Of a DNA stretch of 54,889 nt, positions 16,781 through 25,610 are shown piece after piece. Position 1 is the first letter of the stretch, and each line of letters begins with the position of its first letter. The position numbers and the translations under genes are program-made. The DNA comes from Nocardioides stalactiti (lineage in GTDB: Bacteria > Actinomycetota > Actinomycetes > Propionibacteriales > Nocardioidaceae), in the NCBI RefSeq assembly GCF_014180715.1, contig NZ_JACEFC010000013.1, forward strand, positions 1-54,889, written 5' to 3'. Under the pieces are notes generated by a model. That model did not search any database. It was not told the DNA's origin and saw only the letters and a list, made by a program, of their open reading frames with translations.

Positions 16781-17740
16781 ATGAGTCGCACCTTGCAAGC
16801 GCCGGTGACGGTCGCCTTCGACTACACGCGTTCTACCGGCCCCGTCGTCGGCCGCTTCCTCACCGGTCTCCGCGACGGCATCGTCGTCGGCGGGCGCACC
16901 TCGACCGGCCAGGTCGTCGTACCCCCGCTGGAGTTCGACCCCGTCACCCACGAGGCGACGACCGAGTTCGTCGAGGTCTCCTCCGTCGGCACGGTCACGT
17001 CCTGGACCTGGGTGCCCGAGCCGGTGAAGCACCAGCCGTTCGACCGGCCGTTCGCGTTCGCGCTCGTCACGCTGGACGGCGCCGACGTGCCGCTCCTGCA
17101 CGCCCTCGACGTCTCCTCGCCCGCCGAGGTCAGCACCGGCATGCGGGTCCGCGTCCGCTGGGCCGCCGAGCGGGTCGGCCACATCAACGACATCCTCTGC
17201 TTCGAGCCGCTCGCACCCGGCGAGGCCGCTGCGACGGCGCCGGCCGCCGCGTCCGACGAAGCCGTCGAGGGAGTCATCACCACCGTCTCGCTGGACTACG
17301 ACTACGCGGCCTCGCCCGAGGAGTCGCTGTTCTACCGGGGCCTCAACGAGGGCCGGATCATGGGCCAGCGCTGCCCCACCTGCCAGAAGGTCTACGTCCC
17401 GCCGCGGAGCGCCTGCCCCGCCGACGGCACACCGACCGCTGAGGAGGTCGAGCTCTCCCAGACCGGCACCATCACGACGTTCTGCATCGTGAACGTGCCG
17501 TTCCTCGGTCAGAAGATCACCCCGCCGTACGTCTCGGCCTACGTCCTCCTGGACGGTGCCGACATCGCCGTGCTGCACCTCATCCTCGGCGTCCCCGCCG
17601 ACGAGGTCCGGATGGGCATGCGGGTCAAGGCCGTCTGGAAGCCCGAGGACGAGTGGGCGTACTCCCTGGAGAACATCGACCACTTCGCTCCCACCGGCGA
17701 CCCCGACGCCGACTTCGACACCTACAAGCAGCACCTCTGA
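16781..17740 (+). CDS. Tandem DUF35 OB-fold protein, acyl-CoA-associated (Rv3521-like)
   Basis: A 319-residue protein made of two DUF35-type units. The second (about residues 175-300) has a zinc-ribbon GQRCPTCQKVYVPPRSACPA followed by an OB-fold (GTITTFCIVNVPF, PYVSAYVLLDGAD). The first (about residues 15-145) has the same fold pattern (VTSWTWVPEPVKH, PFAFALVTLDGAD) but its ribbon region, GGRTSTGQVVVPPLEFDP, has lost the cysteines. Proteins of this kind pair with Ltp/thiolase-fold enzymes; the gene is directly followed by ltp4 and ltp3 as in M. tuberculosis Rv3521-Rv3523. By analogy with the Ltp2-ChsH2 retro-aldolase it probably docks and activates its Ltp partner for side-chain carbon-carbon cleavage. 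A KstR site lies just upstream. Confidence 0.88.
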   Translation: MSRTLQAPVTVAFDYTRSTGPVVGRFLTGLRDGIVVGGRTSTGQVVVPPLEFDPVTHEATTEFVEVSSVGTVTSWTWVPEPVKHQPFDRPFAFALVTLDGADVPLLHALDVSSPAEVSTGMRVRVRWAAERVGHINDILCFEPLAPGEAAATAPAAASDEAVEGVITTVSLDYDYAASPEESLFYRGLNEGRIMGQRCPTCQKVYVPPRSACPADGTPTAEEVELSQTGTITTFCIVNVPFLGQKITPPYVSAYVLLDGADIAVLHLILGVPADEVRMGMRVKAVWKPEDEWAYSLENIDHFAPTGDPDADFDTYKQHL

Positions 17741-17758
17741 GAGGGAGACGAGAGACAG

Positions 17759-18814
17759 ATGCGTGACGTCGCCGTCGTCGGGTTCGCCCAGCGACAGATG
17801 CCCGAGTTCGACGGGTCCCCGACCTGTGTTGAGCTCCTCGTGCCCGCGTTCAAGGAGCTCTACGAGCAGACCGGCTGGACCCGCAAGGACGTCGGGTTCT
17901 GGTGCTCCGGCTCGTCGGACTACCTCGCCGGCCGGTCGTTCTCCTTCGTCCAGGCAGTCGACGCCATCGGCGTCATCCCGCCGGTCAACGAGTCGCACGT
18001 CGAGATGGACCTGGCGTGGGCCATGTACGAGGCCTGGATCAAGATCCAGACCGGCGAGGTCGACACCGCCCTCGTCTACGCCTTCGGAAAGAGCTCGGCC
18101 GGCGTCCTGCGCCGTACCCTCGCACTCCAGCTGGAGCCGTACACGATGACGCCGCTGTGGCCCGACACCGTGTCGCTCGCCGGCCTCCAGGCCCGCGCCG
18201 GCATCGACGCCGGGGCCTGGGACGAGCGCGCGATGGCCGAGGTCGCCAACCGGTCGCTCACCGATGCGGAGAAGAACGAGTACTCGATCCGCAAGGGCGG
18301 TTCCTCGGTCGAGGAGCTGCTCGCGCGCCCGATGTACGCCGACCCGCTGCGCAAGCACGACTGCTCCCCCGTCACCGACGGCGTGGCAGCGCTCGTCCTC
18401 GCGGCCGGCGACAAGGCCCGCGAGGTCCGCGAGCGTCCCGCCTGGCTGACCGGCATCTCCCACTCCATCGACCCGATGGGCATGGGCGTCCGCGACCTGA
18501 CCCGGTCGCCGTCGGCCCAGCGCGCGGGCGCTGCGCTCGACCTCGGCGGCGTCGAGGTCGCCGAGCTGCACGCCCCCTTCAGCCACCAGGAGCTGATCCT
18601 CCGCAAGGAGCTCGGCCTGGGTGCCGACGTCGCGATCAACCCGTCGGGCGGCGCGCTCACCAGCAACCCGATGTTCTCCGGCGGAGGGATCCGCGTCGGC
18701 GAGGCGGCCAAGAAGATCTGGTCGGGCGAGGCGGACAAGACCCTCGCCCACGCCACCAGCGGCCCCGCCCTGCAGCAGAACCTCGTCTGCACCCTGGAAG
18801 GGAAGAACAACTGA
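17759..18814 (+). CDS. ltp4: Thiolase-fold lipid-transfer protein Ltp4
   Basis: A 351-residue thiolase-superfamily protein (opening RDVAVVGFAQRQMPEFDG; INPSGGALTSNPMFSGGG near the end). The nucleophilic cysteine of true thiolases is absent: the equivalent region reads VNESHVEMDLAWAMYEAW. This fits the Ltp2/Ltp3/Ltp4 group, which cleaves sterol side chains by retro-aldol rather than thiolytic chemistry. Length and order match Rv3522 (ltp4). ltp3 and ltp4 are needed for degradation of C24-branched sterol side chains in Rhodococcus. A GAGGGAG ribosome-binding site precedes ATG 17759; the stop overlaps the next ATG (TGATG). It is co-transcribed with the DUF35 gene and ltp3. Confidence 0.88.
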   Translation: MRDVAVVGFAQRQMPEFDGSPTCVELLVPAFKELYEQTGWTRKDVGFWCSGSSDYLAGRSFSFVQAVDAIGVIPPVNESHVEMDLAWAMYEAWIKIQTGEVDTALVYAFGKSSAGVLRRTLALQLEPYTMTPLWPDTVSLAGLQARAGIDAGAWDERAMAEVANRSLTDAEKNEYSIRKGGSSVEELLARPMYADPLRKHDCSPVTDGVAALVLAAGDKAREVRERPAWLTGISHSIDPMGMGVRDLTRSPSAQRAGAALDLGGVEVAELHAPFSHQELILRKELGLGADVAINPSGGALTSNPMFSGGGIRVGEAAKKIWSGEADKTLAHATSGPALQQNLVCTLEGKNN

Positions 18815-19977
18815 TGGGCAAGCAGCCTGCAGCGATCATCGGCGTCGGCCAGACGCACCACCGCGCCCAGCGCAAGGACGTCTCGATGGCCGGCCTGTGC
18901 CGGGAGGCGATCGACCGCGCGCTCCTCGACGCGAACCTGACGCTCGACGACATCGACGCGATCGTCGTCGGCAAGGCGCCCGACCTGTTCGAGGGCGTGA
19001 TGATGCCCGAGCTCTTCCTCGCCGAGGCGCTCGGCGCGGCCGGCAAGCCGCTGCTGCGCGTCCACACGGCCGGCTCCGTCGGCGGCTCGACCGCCATCGT
19101 CGCGTCGTCGCTGGTCCAGGCCGGCGTCCACAAGCGGGTGCTGACCGTCGCCTACGAGAAGCAGTCCGAGTCCAACGCCATGTGGGCGCTCTCGGTACCG
19201 CTGCCGTTCAACATGCCGGTCCACGCCGGCGCCGGCGGCTACTTCGCGCCGCACGTCCGGTCCTACATCCGTCGCTCGCAGGCGCCGACGCACATCGGCG
19301 CCATCGTGGCTGCGAAGGACCGCAACAACGCGTTGAAGAACCCCTACGCGCACCTCCACAACGAGGGCACGACGGTCGAGTCGGTGCTCGCGTCCCAGAT
19401 GCTGTGGGACCCGATCCGGTACGACGAGACCTGCCCCTCCAGCGACGGCGCGTGCGCCCTGGTCATCGTCGACGAGGACACCGCCAAGTCCTCGCCGAAC
19501 CCGGCCTGGATCCACGGCACGGTGATGCGGTCGGAGGCCACCACGGCTGCCGAGCGCGACCAGGTCAACCCGCAGGCCGGCCGGGACGCGGCCGCCGCCC
19601 TGTGGAAGCAGGCCGGCATCACCAACCCGCTCGAGGAGATCGACTGCGCGGAGATCTACGTGCCGTTCTCGTGGTTCGAGCCGATGTGGATCGAGAACCT
19701 GGGCTTCACGGCAGAGGGCGACGGCTGGAAGCTCACCGAGTCCGGCGAGACCGCGATCGGCGGCAAGCTCCCCATCAACATGAGCGGCGGCGTGCTCTCG
19801 TCCAACCCGATCGGCGCCTCCGGCATGCTCCGCTTCGGCGAGGCCGCCCTCCAGGTCCGCGGTGCGGCCGGCGAGCACCAGGTCGACGGTGCGCGGCGAG
19901 CCCTCGGCCACGCCTACGGCGGCGGGGCGCAGTTCTTCGCCATGTGGGTCGTCGGCTCCGAGAAGCCGACGAACTGA
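18814..19977 (+). CDS. ltp3: Thiolase-fold lipid-transfer protein Ltp3
   Basis: A 387-residue thiolase-superfamily protein: AAIIGVGQTHHRAQRKDVSM at the N-terminus, then LLRVHTAGSVGGSTAIVASS at the place of the usual Cys nucleophile (no Cys), ETCPSSDGACALVIVDED and PINMSGGVLSSNPIGASG. The C-terminal HAYGGGAQFFAMWV is typical of Ltp/SCPx-like proteins. Length and order match Rv3523 (ltp3). With Ltp4 and the DUF35 protein it probably forms an aldolase complex acting on (C24-branched) sterol side-chain CoA esters; the complex itself is inferred. Start by one-base overlap with the ltp4 stop. Confidence 0.88.
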   Translation: MGKQPAAIIGVGQTHHRAQRKDVSMAGLCREAIDRALLDANLTLDDIDAIVVGKAPDLFEGVMMPELFLAEALGAAGKPLLRVHTAGSVGGSTAIVASSLVQAGVHKRVLTVAYEKQSESNAMWALSVPLPFNMPVHAGAGGYFAPHVRSYIRRSQAPTHIGAIVAAKDRNNALKNPYAHLHNEGTTVESVLASQMLWDPIRYDETCPSSDGACALVIVDEDTAKSSPNPAWIHGTVMRSEATTAAERDQVNPQAGRDAAAALWKQAGITNPLEEIDCAEIYVPFSWFEPMWIENLGFTAEGDGWKLTESGETAIGGKLPINMSGGVLSSNPIGASGMLRFGEAALQVRGAAGEHQVDGARRALGHAYGGGAQFFAMWVVGSEKPTN

Positions 19978-19987
19978 TGGGCCGCTG

Positions 19988-20791
19988 ATGAGCTTCGTCG
20001 AGGTCGAGCGCCGCGGCGACGTCGCGATCGTCACCCTCAACCGCCCCGAGCGGATGAACTCCATGGCGTTCGACGTCATGGTGCCGTTCCGCGACGAGCT
20101 GCGTCGCCTCGGTGACGACAACGAGGTGCGCGTCGTCATCCTGACCGGCGCCGGCCGCGGCTTCTGCTCCGGCGCCGACCAGAGCGGCGAGCGTGGCGGG
20201 ATGCCCAACACGACGGGTCTGACCGGCGTCACCATCGCCCTGCGGGCCATGGAGCTGCTCGACGAGATCATCGTCACCCTGCGCAAGCTCCACCAGCCGG
20301 TGATCGCCGCCGTCAACGGGCCGGCGATCGGCGGCGGGCTGTGCCTGGCGCTGGCCTGCGACATCCGGGTCGCGGCGGAGTCGGCGTTCTTCCGGGCGGC
20401 CGGCATCAACAACGGCCTGACGGCGAGCGAGCTGGGCCTGAGCTACCTGCTCCCCCGCGCGATCGGCTCGTCCCGGGCCGCGGAGATCATGCTGACCGGC
20501 CGCGACCTCCACGCCACCGAGGCCGCGACGATCGGCTTGGTCTCGCGCGTCGTACCGGATGACCAGCTCCTGGACTCCGCACTCGAGACCGCCGCGTCCA
20601 TCACCCGGTGGAGCCGGCCCGGTGTCGAGCTCACGAAGCGCACCCTCCAGGACAGCCTCGACGCCGCCAGCCTCGAGCAGCACATGCACGCCGAGGGCGT
20701 GGGTCAGCTGCTCGTGCGTCTCCTCACGAAGAACTTCGAGGAGGCGATCGTGGCGCGCAAGGAGAAGCGCTCCCCGCGGTTCCTCGACTGA
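19988..20791 (+). CDS. Enoyl-CoA hydratase/isomerase (EchA12-like crotonase)
   Basis: A 267-residue crotonase: NRPERMNSMAFDVMVPFRDE (CoA-binding start), GAGRGFCSGADQSGERGG and NGPAIGGGLCLALACDIRVA (oxyanion hole), and a highly conserved central AAGINNGLTASELGLSYLLP. The sequence strongly recalls mycobacterial EchA12, including the C-terminal ELTKRTLQDSLDAASLEQHM block. It follows ltp3 by ten bases, so it is the last gene of the KstR-controlled DUF35-ltp4-ltp3 operon. The order fits hydration of a side-chain enoyl-CoA before aldol cleavage, though EchA12 is not a known sterol enzyme. A general fatty-acid role is equally possible. Confidence 0.85.
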   Translation: MSFVEVERRGDVAIVTLNRPERMNSMAFDVMVPFRDELRRLGDDNEVRVVILTGAGRGFCSGADQSGERGGMPNTTGLTGVTIALRAMELLDEIIVTLRKLHQPVIAAVNGPAIGGGLCLALACDIRVAAESAFFRAAGINNGLTASELGLSYLLPRAIGSSRAAEIMLTGRDLHATEAATIGLVSRVVPDDQLLDSALETAASITRWSRPGVELTKRTLQDSLDAASLEQHMHAEGVGQLLVRLLTKNFEEAIVARKEKRSPRFLD

Positions 20792-20816
20792 GCCGTCCCG
20801 GACGTAGGCTGGGCGC

Positions 20817-21584
20817 GTGATCGAGCTCCGCACCCCGACCCAGATCGAGCAGATGCGTCCTGCGGGGCGGTTCGTCGCCTCGGTCATCAAGGCGTTGTCG
20901 GAGAAGGCTGCGGTCGGGGTCAACCTGCTCGAGCTCGACGAGCTCGCGCACCGGATGATCAAGGACGCCGGCGCCACCTCCTGCTACATCGACTACCACC
21001 CGTCGTTCGGCGCGATGCCGTTCGGCAAGGTGCTCTGCACCTCGGTCAACGACGCGGTCCTGCACGGGCTGCCGTTCGACTACGTGCTCCAGGACGGCGA
21101 CCTCCTCTCGGTCGACTTCGCCGCCTCCGTCGACGGCTGGGTCTCCGACTCGGCGCTCTCGGTGGTCGTCGGCACCCCGAGGGACGAGGACCTGCGCCTG
21201 ATCGGCGTTGCGCAGAAGGCACTCGACGCCGGTATCGCCGCGGCCCGCTCCGGCAACCGGCTCGGCGACATCTCGTTCGCCATCGGCTCGGTCGCCCACG
21301 AGGCCGGCCTCAAGGTCAACCTCCAGTTCGGCGGCCACGGCGTCGGCCGCACCATGCACGGCGACCCGCACGTCCCCAACGACGGTCAGGCCGGCCGCGG
21401 CCTCAAGCTCCGCCCGGGCCTGGTCATCGCGATCGAGCCGTGGTTCCTCCACACCACCGACGAGATCCGCTTCGACCCCGACGGCTGGACGATCCGCAGC
21501 GCCGACGGCTCCCGCGGCGCCCACGTCGAGCACACCGTCGCGATCACCGACGGCGACCCGATCGTCCTCACCGCGCGGGACTGA
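20817..21584 (+). CDS. map: Type I methionine aminopeptidase
   Basis: A 255-residue enzyme that removes the initiator methionine from nascent proteins. The pita-bread fold is clear: substrate-binding His in YIDYHPSFGAMPFGKVLCTS, metal ligands in LLSVDFAASVDGWVSDSA (two Asp), GGHGVGRTMHGDPHVPN (His), IAIEPWF (Glu) and HVEHTVAIT (Glu). GTG 20817 follows TAGGCT (20805-20810) by six bases, a leaderless start, so it is a separate transcription unit from the ltp operon. No SH3-binding zinc-finger extension is present, so this is the short form. Actinobacteria often carry more than one map gene; whether this is the ribosome-associated copy cannot be decided here. Confidence 0.93.
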   Translation: MIELRTPTQIEQMRPAGRFVASVIKALSEKAAVGVNLLELDELAHRMIKDAGATSCYIDYHPSFGAMPFGKVLCTSVNDAVLHGLPFDYVLQDGDLLSVDFAASVDGWVSDSALSVVVGTPRDEDLRLIGVAQKALDAGIAAARSGNRLGDISFAIGSVAHEAGLKVNLQFGGHGVGRTMHGDPHVPNDGQAGRGLKLRPGLVIAIEPWFLHTTDEIRFDPDGWTIRSADGSRGAHVEHTVAITDGDPIVLTARD

Positions 21585-21595
21585 AGCGTCCGCGG

Positions 21596-23293
21596 GTGAC
21601 CAGCCGTCGACGAACCGGGGCTCGGCGGCGGACGGCGTCGCCGCGGCCGTTGCCGGCCGCCGGTCCCGGCGAGCGGGTGTGGGTGCTCGACGTGCCCTAC
21701 GGGACGCAGGTCGACGGCGCCTCCTGGCACCCGGCGGTCAAGACCCACCTGTACGTCGGACGGTCCCTGCCCGCACTCCTCGTGCCCTACGCGCCGGGGC
21801 CGCACACCCTCGGTCGGTTCATCGAGAACACCCTCAACCCCGGTGACCCGGCACCCGCCCCCGAGCCGACCGACCCGCTCGAACCACGCCGGATCCAGTT
21901 CGAGGCGGCCGACGCGATCGCGGAGCGCGCCGCGGCAGGTGGACGGTTGTTCCTGCTGGCCGACGAACCCGGCGTGGGCAAGACGATCTCGGCGGTCCTC
22001 GGTGCGTCCGCGGTGGCCGATCTCCGTGGCGCCCGCCGGGTGCTCGTCGTCGCCGATCGACCCGCCGCGATCACGATCGGCCACTGGTGTCGCACGATCA
22101 CGGCACTGGGCGACGAGGGCCTCGAGTGGGTCGTGATCACCTGGGACCGGCTGGAGAAGGTCAAGGACCACCCGTGGGACGTGATCATCGCCGACGAGGC
22201 CCACGCGCTGCGTCGTACGACGACGAAACGGTGGAAGCTCTGGGCACGGGTCTCGGGGCACGCGAAGCCGCACGACAAGGCACCGTTCGTCATCGCGACG
22301 ACGGCGACGCCCGGTCACACGCCGCTGGAGCTGCCCTACCTCGCTCCCGCCTATGCGCAGGCGCTCGGCGAGCCGATGCAGGAGTGGACCTCGGCGACCC
22401 AGGCCGGGGCCGACTTCGCCACGGCACTCGAACGGCACGGCGTCGGCGTGGAGCGGGGCCGTTACGGGGCGACCTGGACAGCCGATCCGGCGCGCCGCGC
22501 CGCGGACCTCAAGCTCGTCCGCGGCTGGCTCGACGAGGTACGGCCCGCGGCGATGCTGCACCGGGCGGCGCCGTGGGGTCCGGTACCGATCTCGGGCATG
22601 CCGGTGGCGCTGACGCCGGCGGAGCGCGCCGCGTACGAGGCGGAGTGGGGCGAGTTCTGTCGCGAGATGGACGTCGCGCGGCGCGGTCGCAACGTCGCGA
22701 AGGGGCGCGCCGCTCTGCTCCGCTTCCGCCAGAAGGCCGGGTTGATCCGCGTCGACTCGACCGTCGCCTGGATCGCTCAGCAGGTCGAGGCCGACCGTCA
22801 GGTCGCGTGCTCGGTCGAGTTCGTCGCGACGGCCGCCGATCCCATCGCCGACCGGCTGCGTGACTCCGGGATCGAGGTCGCCACGATCTACGGCCGCGAC
22901 CGGTTCGACGTCGAGGCAGAACGGCTCCGGTTCCAGACCGGCCAGGCGAAGGTCTGTGTCTTCACCACGGTCGCCTCGATCAGCTTGCACGCCGGCGAGA
23001 CCCTCGCCGACGGCCGCTCGGCGAGCACCGAGCCGCGGGTCGGCGTCTTCCACCAGGCTCGCTTCTCGGGCATCGCCGGGCGCCAGGTGACCGGGCGCAC
23101 GCACCGCGACCACCAGGTCTCTCCGTGGCACATCGCCTACGCCGAGCGAACCGTCGAGGAGCAGGTCGGCAAGGTGATGGTGGAGCGAATCGCGGCCGCG
23201 TCCGACACCGTCGGCAGCGACACCACCGGCCTCGGCGACGTCGCTCGACTCCTCGGTGCCGACTGGCTGCCGGCGGATTCGCTCGACGCCTGA
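21596..23293 (+). CDS. SNF2/DEAH-type helicase, phage-like
   Basis: A protein of about 565 residues with superfamily 2 helicase motifs: Walker A DEPGVGKT (Lys about 129), Walker B DEAH (about residue 200), motif III TTATPGHTPLELPYLAPAY and a C-terminal RecA-like half ending GIAGRQVTGRTHRDHQVSP. An N-terminal segment (VWVLDVPYGTQVDGASWHPA) resembles the small DUF5710-like domain found on phage primases and helicases. The overall form recalls compact SNF2 helicases of actinobacteriophages. GTG 21596, 12 bases after map, is the likeliest start, because the frame upstream lies inside map. No phage gene or nuclease is next to it, so it is a solitary helicase of unknown task. Confidence 0.8.
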   Translation: MTSRRRTGARRRTASPRPLPAAGPGERVWVLDVPYGTQVDGASWHPAVKTHLYVGRSLPALLVPYAPGPHTLGRFIENTLNPGDPAPAPEPTDPLEPRRIQFEAADAIAERAAAGGRLFLLADEPGVGKTISAVLGASAVADLRGARRVLVVADRPAAITIGHWCRTITALGDEGLEWVVITWDRLEKVKDHPWDVIIADEAHALRRTTTKRWKLWARVSGHAKPHDKAPFVIATTATPGHTPLELPYLAPAYAQALGEPMQEWTSATQAGADFATALERHGVGVERGRYGATWTADPARRAADLKLVRGWLDEVRPAAMLHRAAPWGPVPISGMPVALTPAERAAYEAEWGEFCREMDVARRGRNVAKGRAALLRFRQKAGLIRVDSTVAWIAQQVEADRQVACSVEFVATAADPIADRLRDSGIEVATIYGRDRFDVEAERLRFQTGQAKVCVFTTVASISLHAGETLADGRSASTEPRVGVFHQARFSGIAGRQVTGRTHRDHQVSPWHIAYAERTVEEQVGKVMVERIAAASDTVGSDTTGLGDVARLLGADWLPADSLDA

Positions 23294-23365
23294 GGTGGCC
23301 CCTCGAGCGGCGGGCCGTCGCCGGTCTCGCCCGTCAAGGACGAACCGGGACTACGCTCCACGATC

Positions 23366-24157
23366 GTGCGGCCTGCCGAGATCATCAGCGTCGACGCCGC
23401 GGACCCACGCGCGACGGTCGTGCTCGTCCACGGCGCGTGGCACGGCGCGTGGTGCTGGCAGGACGGGTTCGCCCAGCGGCTCGCGGACCACGGGATCTCG
23501 AGCGTGGCGCCGAGCCTGCCTGGGCACGCCGGGTCAGCGGCCGGGCACCGGCTCAACCGACTCCGGATCCGGGACTACGTCGCAGCGGTCGCTGACGTCG
23601 TCGGGTCGCTGGATGCGCCGTACGTCGTCGGGCACTCGATGGGCGGCGGGGTCGTCCAGGGCCTCCTCGCGCTCGACGGACGACCACCGATCTCGGGAGC
23701 GGCGCTGCTCGCGTCGTTGCCCCCGCGCGGGTGCGTCGGCGTCACGCTCGACGTCGCGCGCCACGCACCGCTGCAGTTCCTGCGGATGAACGCGCGGCGG
23801 GACCTCGGCCTGCTCGTCCGTACGCCGGAGCAGGTGCGCGCACTGTTCTTCCGGGAGGCCACCCCCGCTGCGATCGTCGCCGACGCAACCGCGCGGGTGC
23901 AGGCCGAGTCCTACCGCGCGTTCCTCGACATGCTCCTGCTCGACCGCCCGAGGCCGCGCCCGGTCGACGTCCCGCTGCTCGTCCTCGGCGCCGGCGACGA
24001 CGCGATCTTCACCCGCGACGACGTCGCGGCGACCGCTGCCGCGTGGAGCACCGAGCCGGGCGTGCTCGAGGGCGTCGGGCACGACCTGATGCTCGACGAC
24101 GGCTGGGACAGGGTGGCCGACGTGCTGGCGACCTGGATCACCGAGCCGCACCGCTGA
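23366..24157 (+). CDS. Alpha/beta hydrolase
   Basis: A 263-residue alpha/beta hydrolase with the oxyanion segment [13 protein letters not shown], the nucleophile elbow GHSMGGG (Ser91), and a late [10 protein letters not shown] carrying the catalytic His (about 239); the acid is probably Asp in [18 protein letters not shown] is typical of plant-like esterases and of many actinobacterial esterases or lactonases. GTG 23366 follows TACGCT (23352-23357) by eight bases. The substrate is unknown. It sits between the helicase and the P450 operon with its own promoter and no KstR site, so a link to sterol breakdown is only positional. Confidence 0.85.
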   Translation: MRPAEIISVDAADPRATVVLVHGAWHGAWCWQDGFAQRLADHGISSVAPSLPGHAGSAAGHRLNRLRIRDYVAAVADVVGSLDAPYVVGHSMGGGVVQGLLALDGRPPISGAALLASLPPRGCVGVTLDVARHAPLQFLRMNARRDLGLLVRTPEQVRALFFREATPAAIVADATARVQAESYRAFLDMLLLDRPRPRPVDVPLLVLGAGDDAIFTRDDVAATAAAWSTEPGVLEGVGHDLMLDDGWDRVADVLATWITEPHR

Positions 24158-24193
24158 GCTCCCACGGCGCAGGAGCCCGTCGGGAGGCGTCGG

Positions 24194-24346
24194 CTACAGG
24201 CCGACGAAGAAGCCGTACAACCCGAAGGCGACGCCGATCCCGACGATCAGCCAGAGGGAGATCCAGGCTAGGGTGTGCATGCCGTGCTGGTAGTGGTTCT
24301 CCGAGAACCCGGCGAAGTGCTCCGTGTTGAGGTCGGCGTTCTGCAT
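24194..24346 (-). CDS. Small single-pass membrane protein, 50 residues
   Basis: The minus strand encodes a 50-residue protein starting MQNADLNTEHFAGFSENHYQ and ending in one strongly hydrophobic helix (LAWISLWLIVGIGVAFGLYG) plus FFVGL. Its ATG lies four bases after the stop of the upstream P450 gene, so it is the third gene of the P450 operon and shares its KstR control. The His- and acid-rich N-terminal half would sit on one side of the membrane. I know no described family. A small membrane partner for the P450s or for electron or sterol delivery is a reasonable guess but unproven. The reading frame is too short for routine gene finders. Confidence 0.72.
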   Translation of the reverse strand: MQNADLNTEHFAGFSENHYQHGMHTLAWISLWLIVGIGVAFGLYGFFVGL

Positions 24347-24350
24347 GGTC

Positions 24351-25595
24351 TCAACGGTAGCGGACCTGGAGCTCCTTGATGCCGTTGATCCAGCCGTGGC
24401 GCAGACGTCGTGCCTCGGCGGCCCTGGAGATGTCGGGAGCGATGTCGGCCAGCGCGTTGAACATCATGCTGATCTCCTGCCGGGCCAGGTTGGCGCCCAG
24501 GCAGTAGTGCGCCCCGTGACCGCCGAAACCCACGTGCGGATTGGGGTCGCGGGTGATGTCGAAGCGGAACGGGTCCTCGAAGACGTCCTCGTCGAAGTTG
24601 GCCGACGCGTAGAAGAGGCCCACACGCTGCCCCTTCTTCACCTCGACTCCCCCGACCTCGACATCGGTGAGGGCGGTGCGCTGGAAGACGGTCACGGGCG
24701 TCGCCCATCGGACGACCTCGTCGACCATCGTCTCGGGACGTTCGCGCTTCCACAGCTCCCACTGGTCGGGGTTGTCGAAGAACGCGTTCATCCCGTGCGT
24801 GATCGCGTTGCGGGTCGTCTCGTTGCCTGCGACGGTGAGGATGATGACGAAGTAGCCGAACTCGTCGTCGGTGAGCCCGCGACCCTCCTTGTCGGCCTCG
24901 AGCAGCTTGGTGACGATGTCGTCCCGCGGTGCGGCCTTGCGGTCGGCGGCCATCGCCATCGCGTACATCAGCACCTCGGCCGCAGCCTCTGCCCCGTCGA
25001 CGTCCTGGTAGTCCGGGTCGTCGCCGGCCAGCATCTGGTTCGACCAGTGGAAGAGCTTCTTCCGGTCCTCCTGCGGTACGCCGATGAGGTCGGCGATCGC
25101 CTGGAGCGGGAGCTCGGCCGCGACCTCCTCGACGAACTCCCCCGTACCGCGGGCGACGGCGTCGCGCACGATCTTCTGCGAGCGGTCGCGCATGATCTGC
25201 TCGAGCTGCGCGATCGAACGCGGCGTGAAGGCGCGGGACACGATGTGCCGCATCGTCGAGTGCTCGGGGGCGTCCTGGTTGAGGATCATCACCCGCTGCA
25301 TCTCGACCGACGCCCGGTCCATCCCGGCGGGGAACCGGATGATGGCGCCGTTCTCGGCCGACGAGAAGCGCTTGCTGTCCTTGGAGACCGCAGCGACGTC
25401 GGCATGCCGGGTCAGCGCCCAGTAGCCGGTGCCGGACTCGGGGGAGAACCCGTCGTACGAGCCGGGCTGCTGCTGCACCCAGGTGACCTCGCTGCGTCCC
25501 CTGAGCTCGCGGAACTGGTCGTGCGGAACCGCCGACCAGTTGATGTCCGGGTCGGTGAAGTCGAACTGCCAGGTCGTTGACTGGTCAGCGGTCAC
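24351..25595 (-). CDS. Cytochrome P450, CYP125 family (copy 2)
   Basis: A 414-residue P450 with the I-helix AGNETTRNAITHGM, the K-helix DEVVRWATPV and the heme loop HVGFGGHGAHYCLGANLAR (Cys365). Segments such as IIRFPAGMDRASVE, ELPLQAIADLIGVPQEDRKK and GWINGIKELQVRY closely follow CYP125A1, which oxidises the terminal C26/C27 methyl of cholesterol. GTG 25595 has a strong GGAGGA ribosome-binding site and lies 15 bases after the stop of the neighbouring P450 gene, so both come from the KstR-regulated promoter upstream of 26843. It is clearly related to that neighbour but not identical; a shifted preference (cholestenone versus plant sterols, or other stereochemistry) is plausible inference. Confidence 0.9.
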   Translation of the reverse strand: MTADQSTTWQFDFTDPDINWSAVPHDQFRELRGRSEVTWVQQQPGSYDGFSPESGTGYWALTRHADVAAVSKDSKRFSSAENGAIIRFPAGMDRASVEMQRVMILNQDAPEHSTMRHIVSRAFTPRSIAQLEQIMRDRSQKIVRDAVARGTGEFVEEVAAELPLQAIADLIGVPQEDRKKLFHWSNQMLAGDDPDYQDVDGAEAAAEVLMYAMAMAADRKAAPRDDIVTKLLEADKEGRGLTDDEFGYFVIILTVAGNETTRNAITHGMNAFFDNPDQWELWKRERPETMVDEVVRWATPVTVFQRTALTDVEVGGVEVKKGQRVGLFYASANFDEDVFEDPFRFDITRDPNPHVGFGGHGAHYCLGANLARQEISMMFNALADIAPDISRAAEARRLRHGWINGIKELQVRYR

Positions 25596-25610
25596 GCGCT
25601 TCCTCCACGA

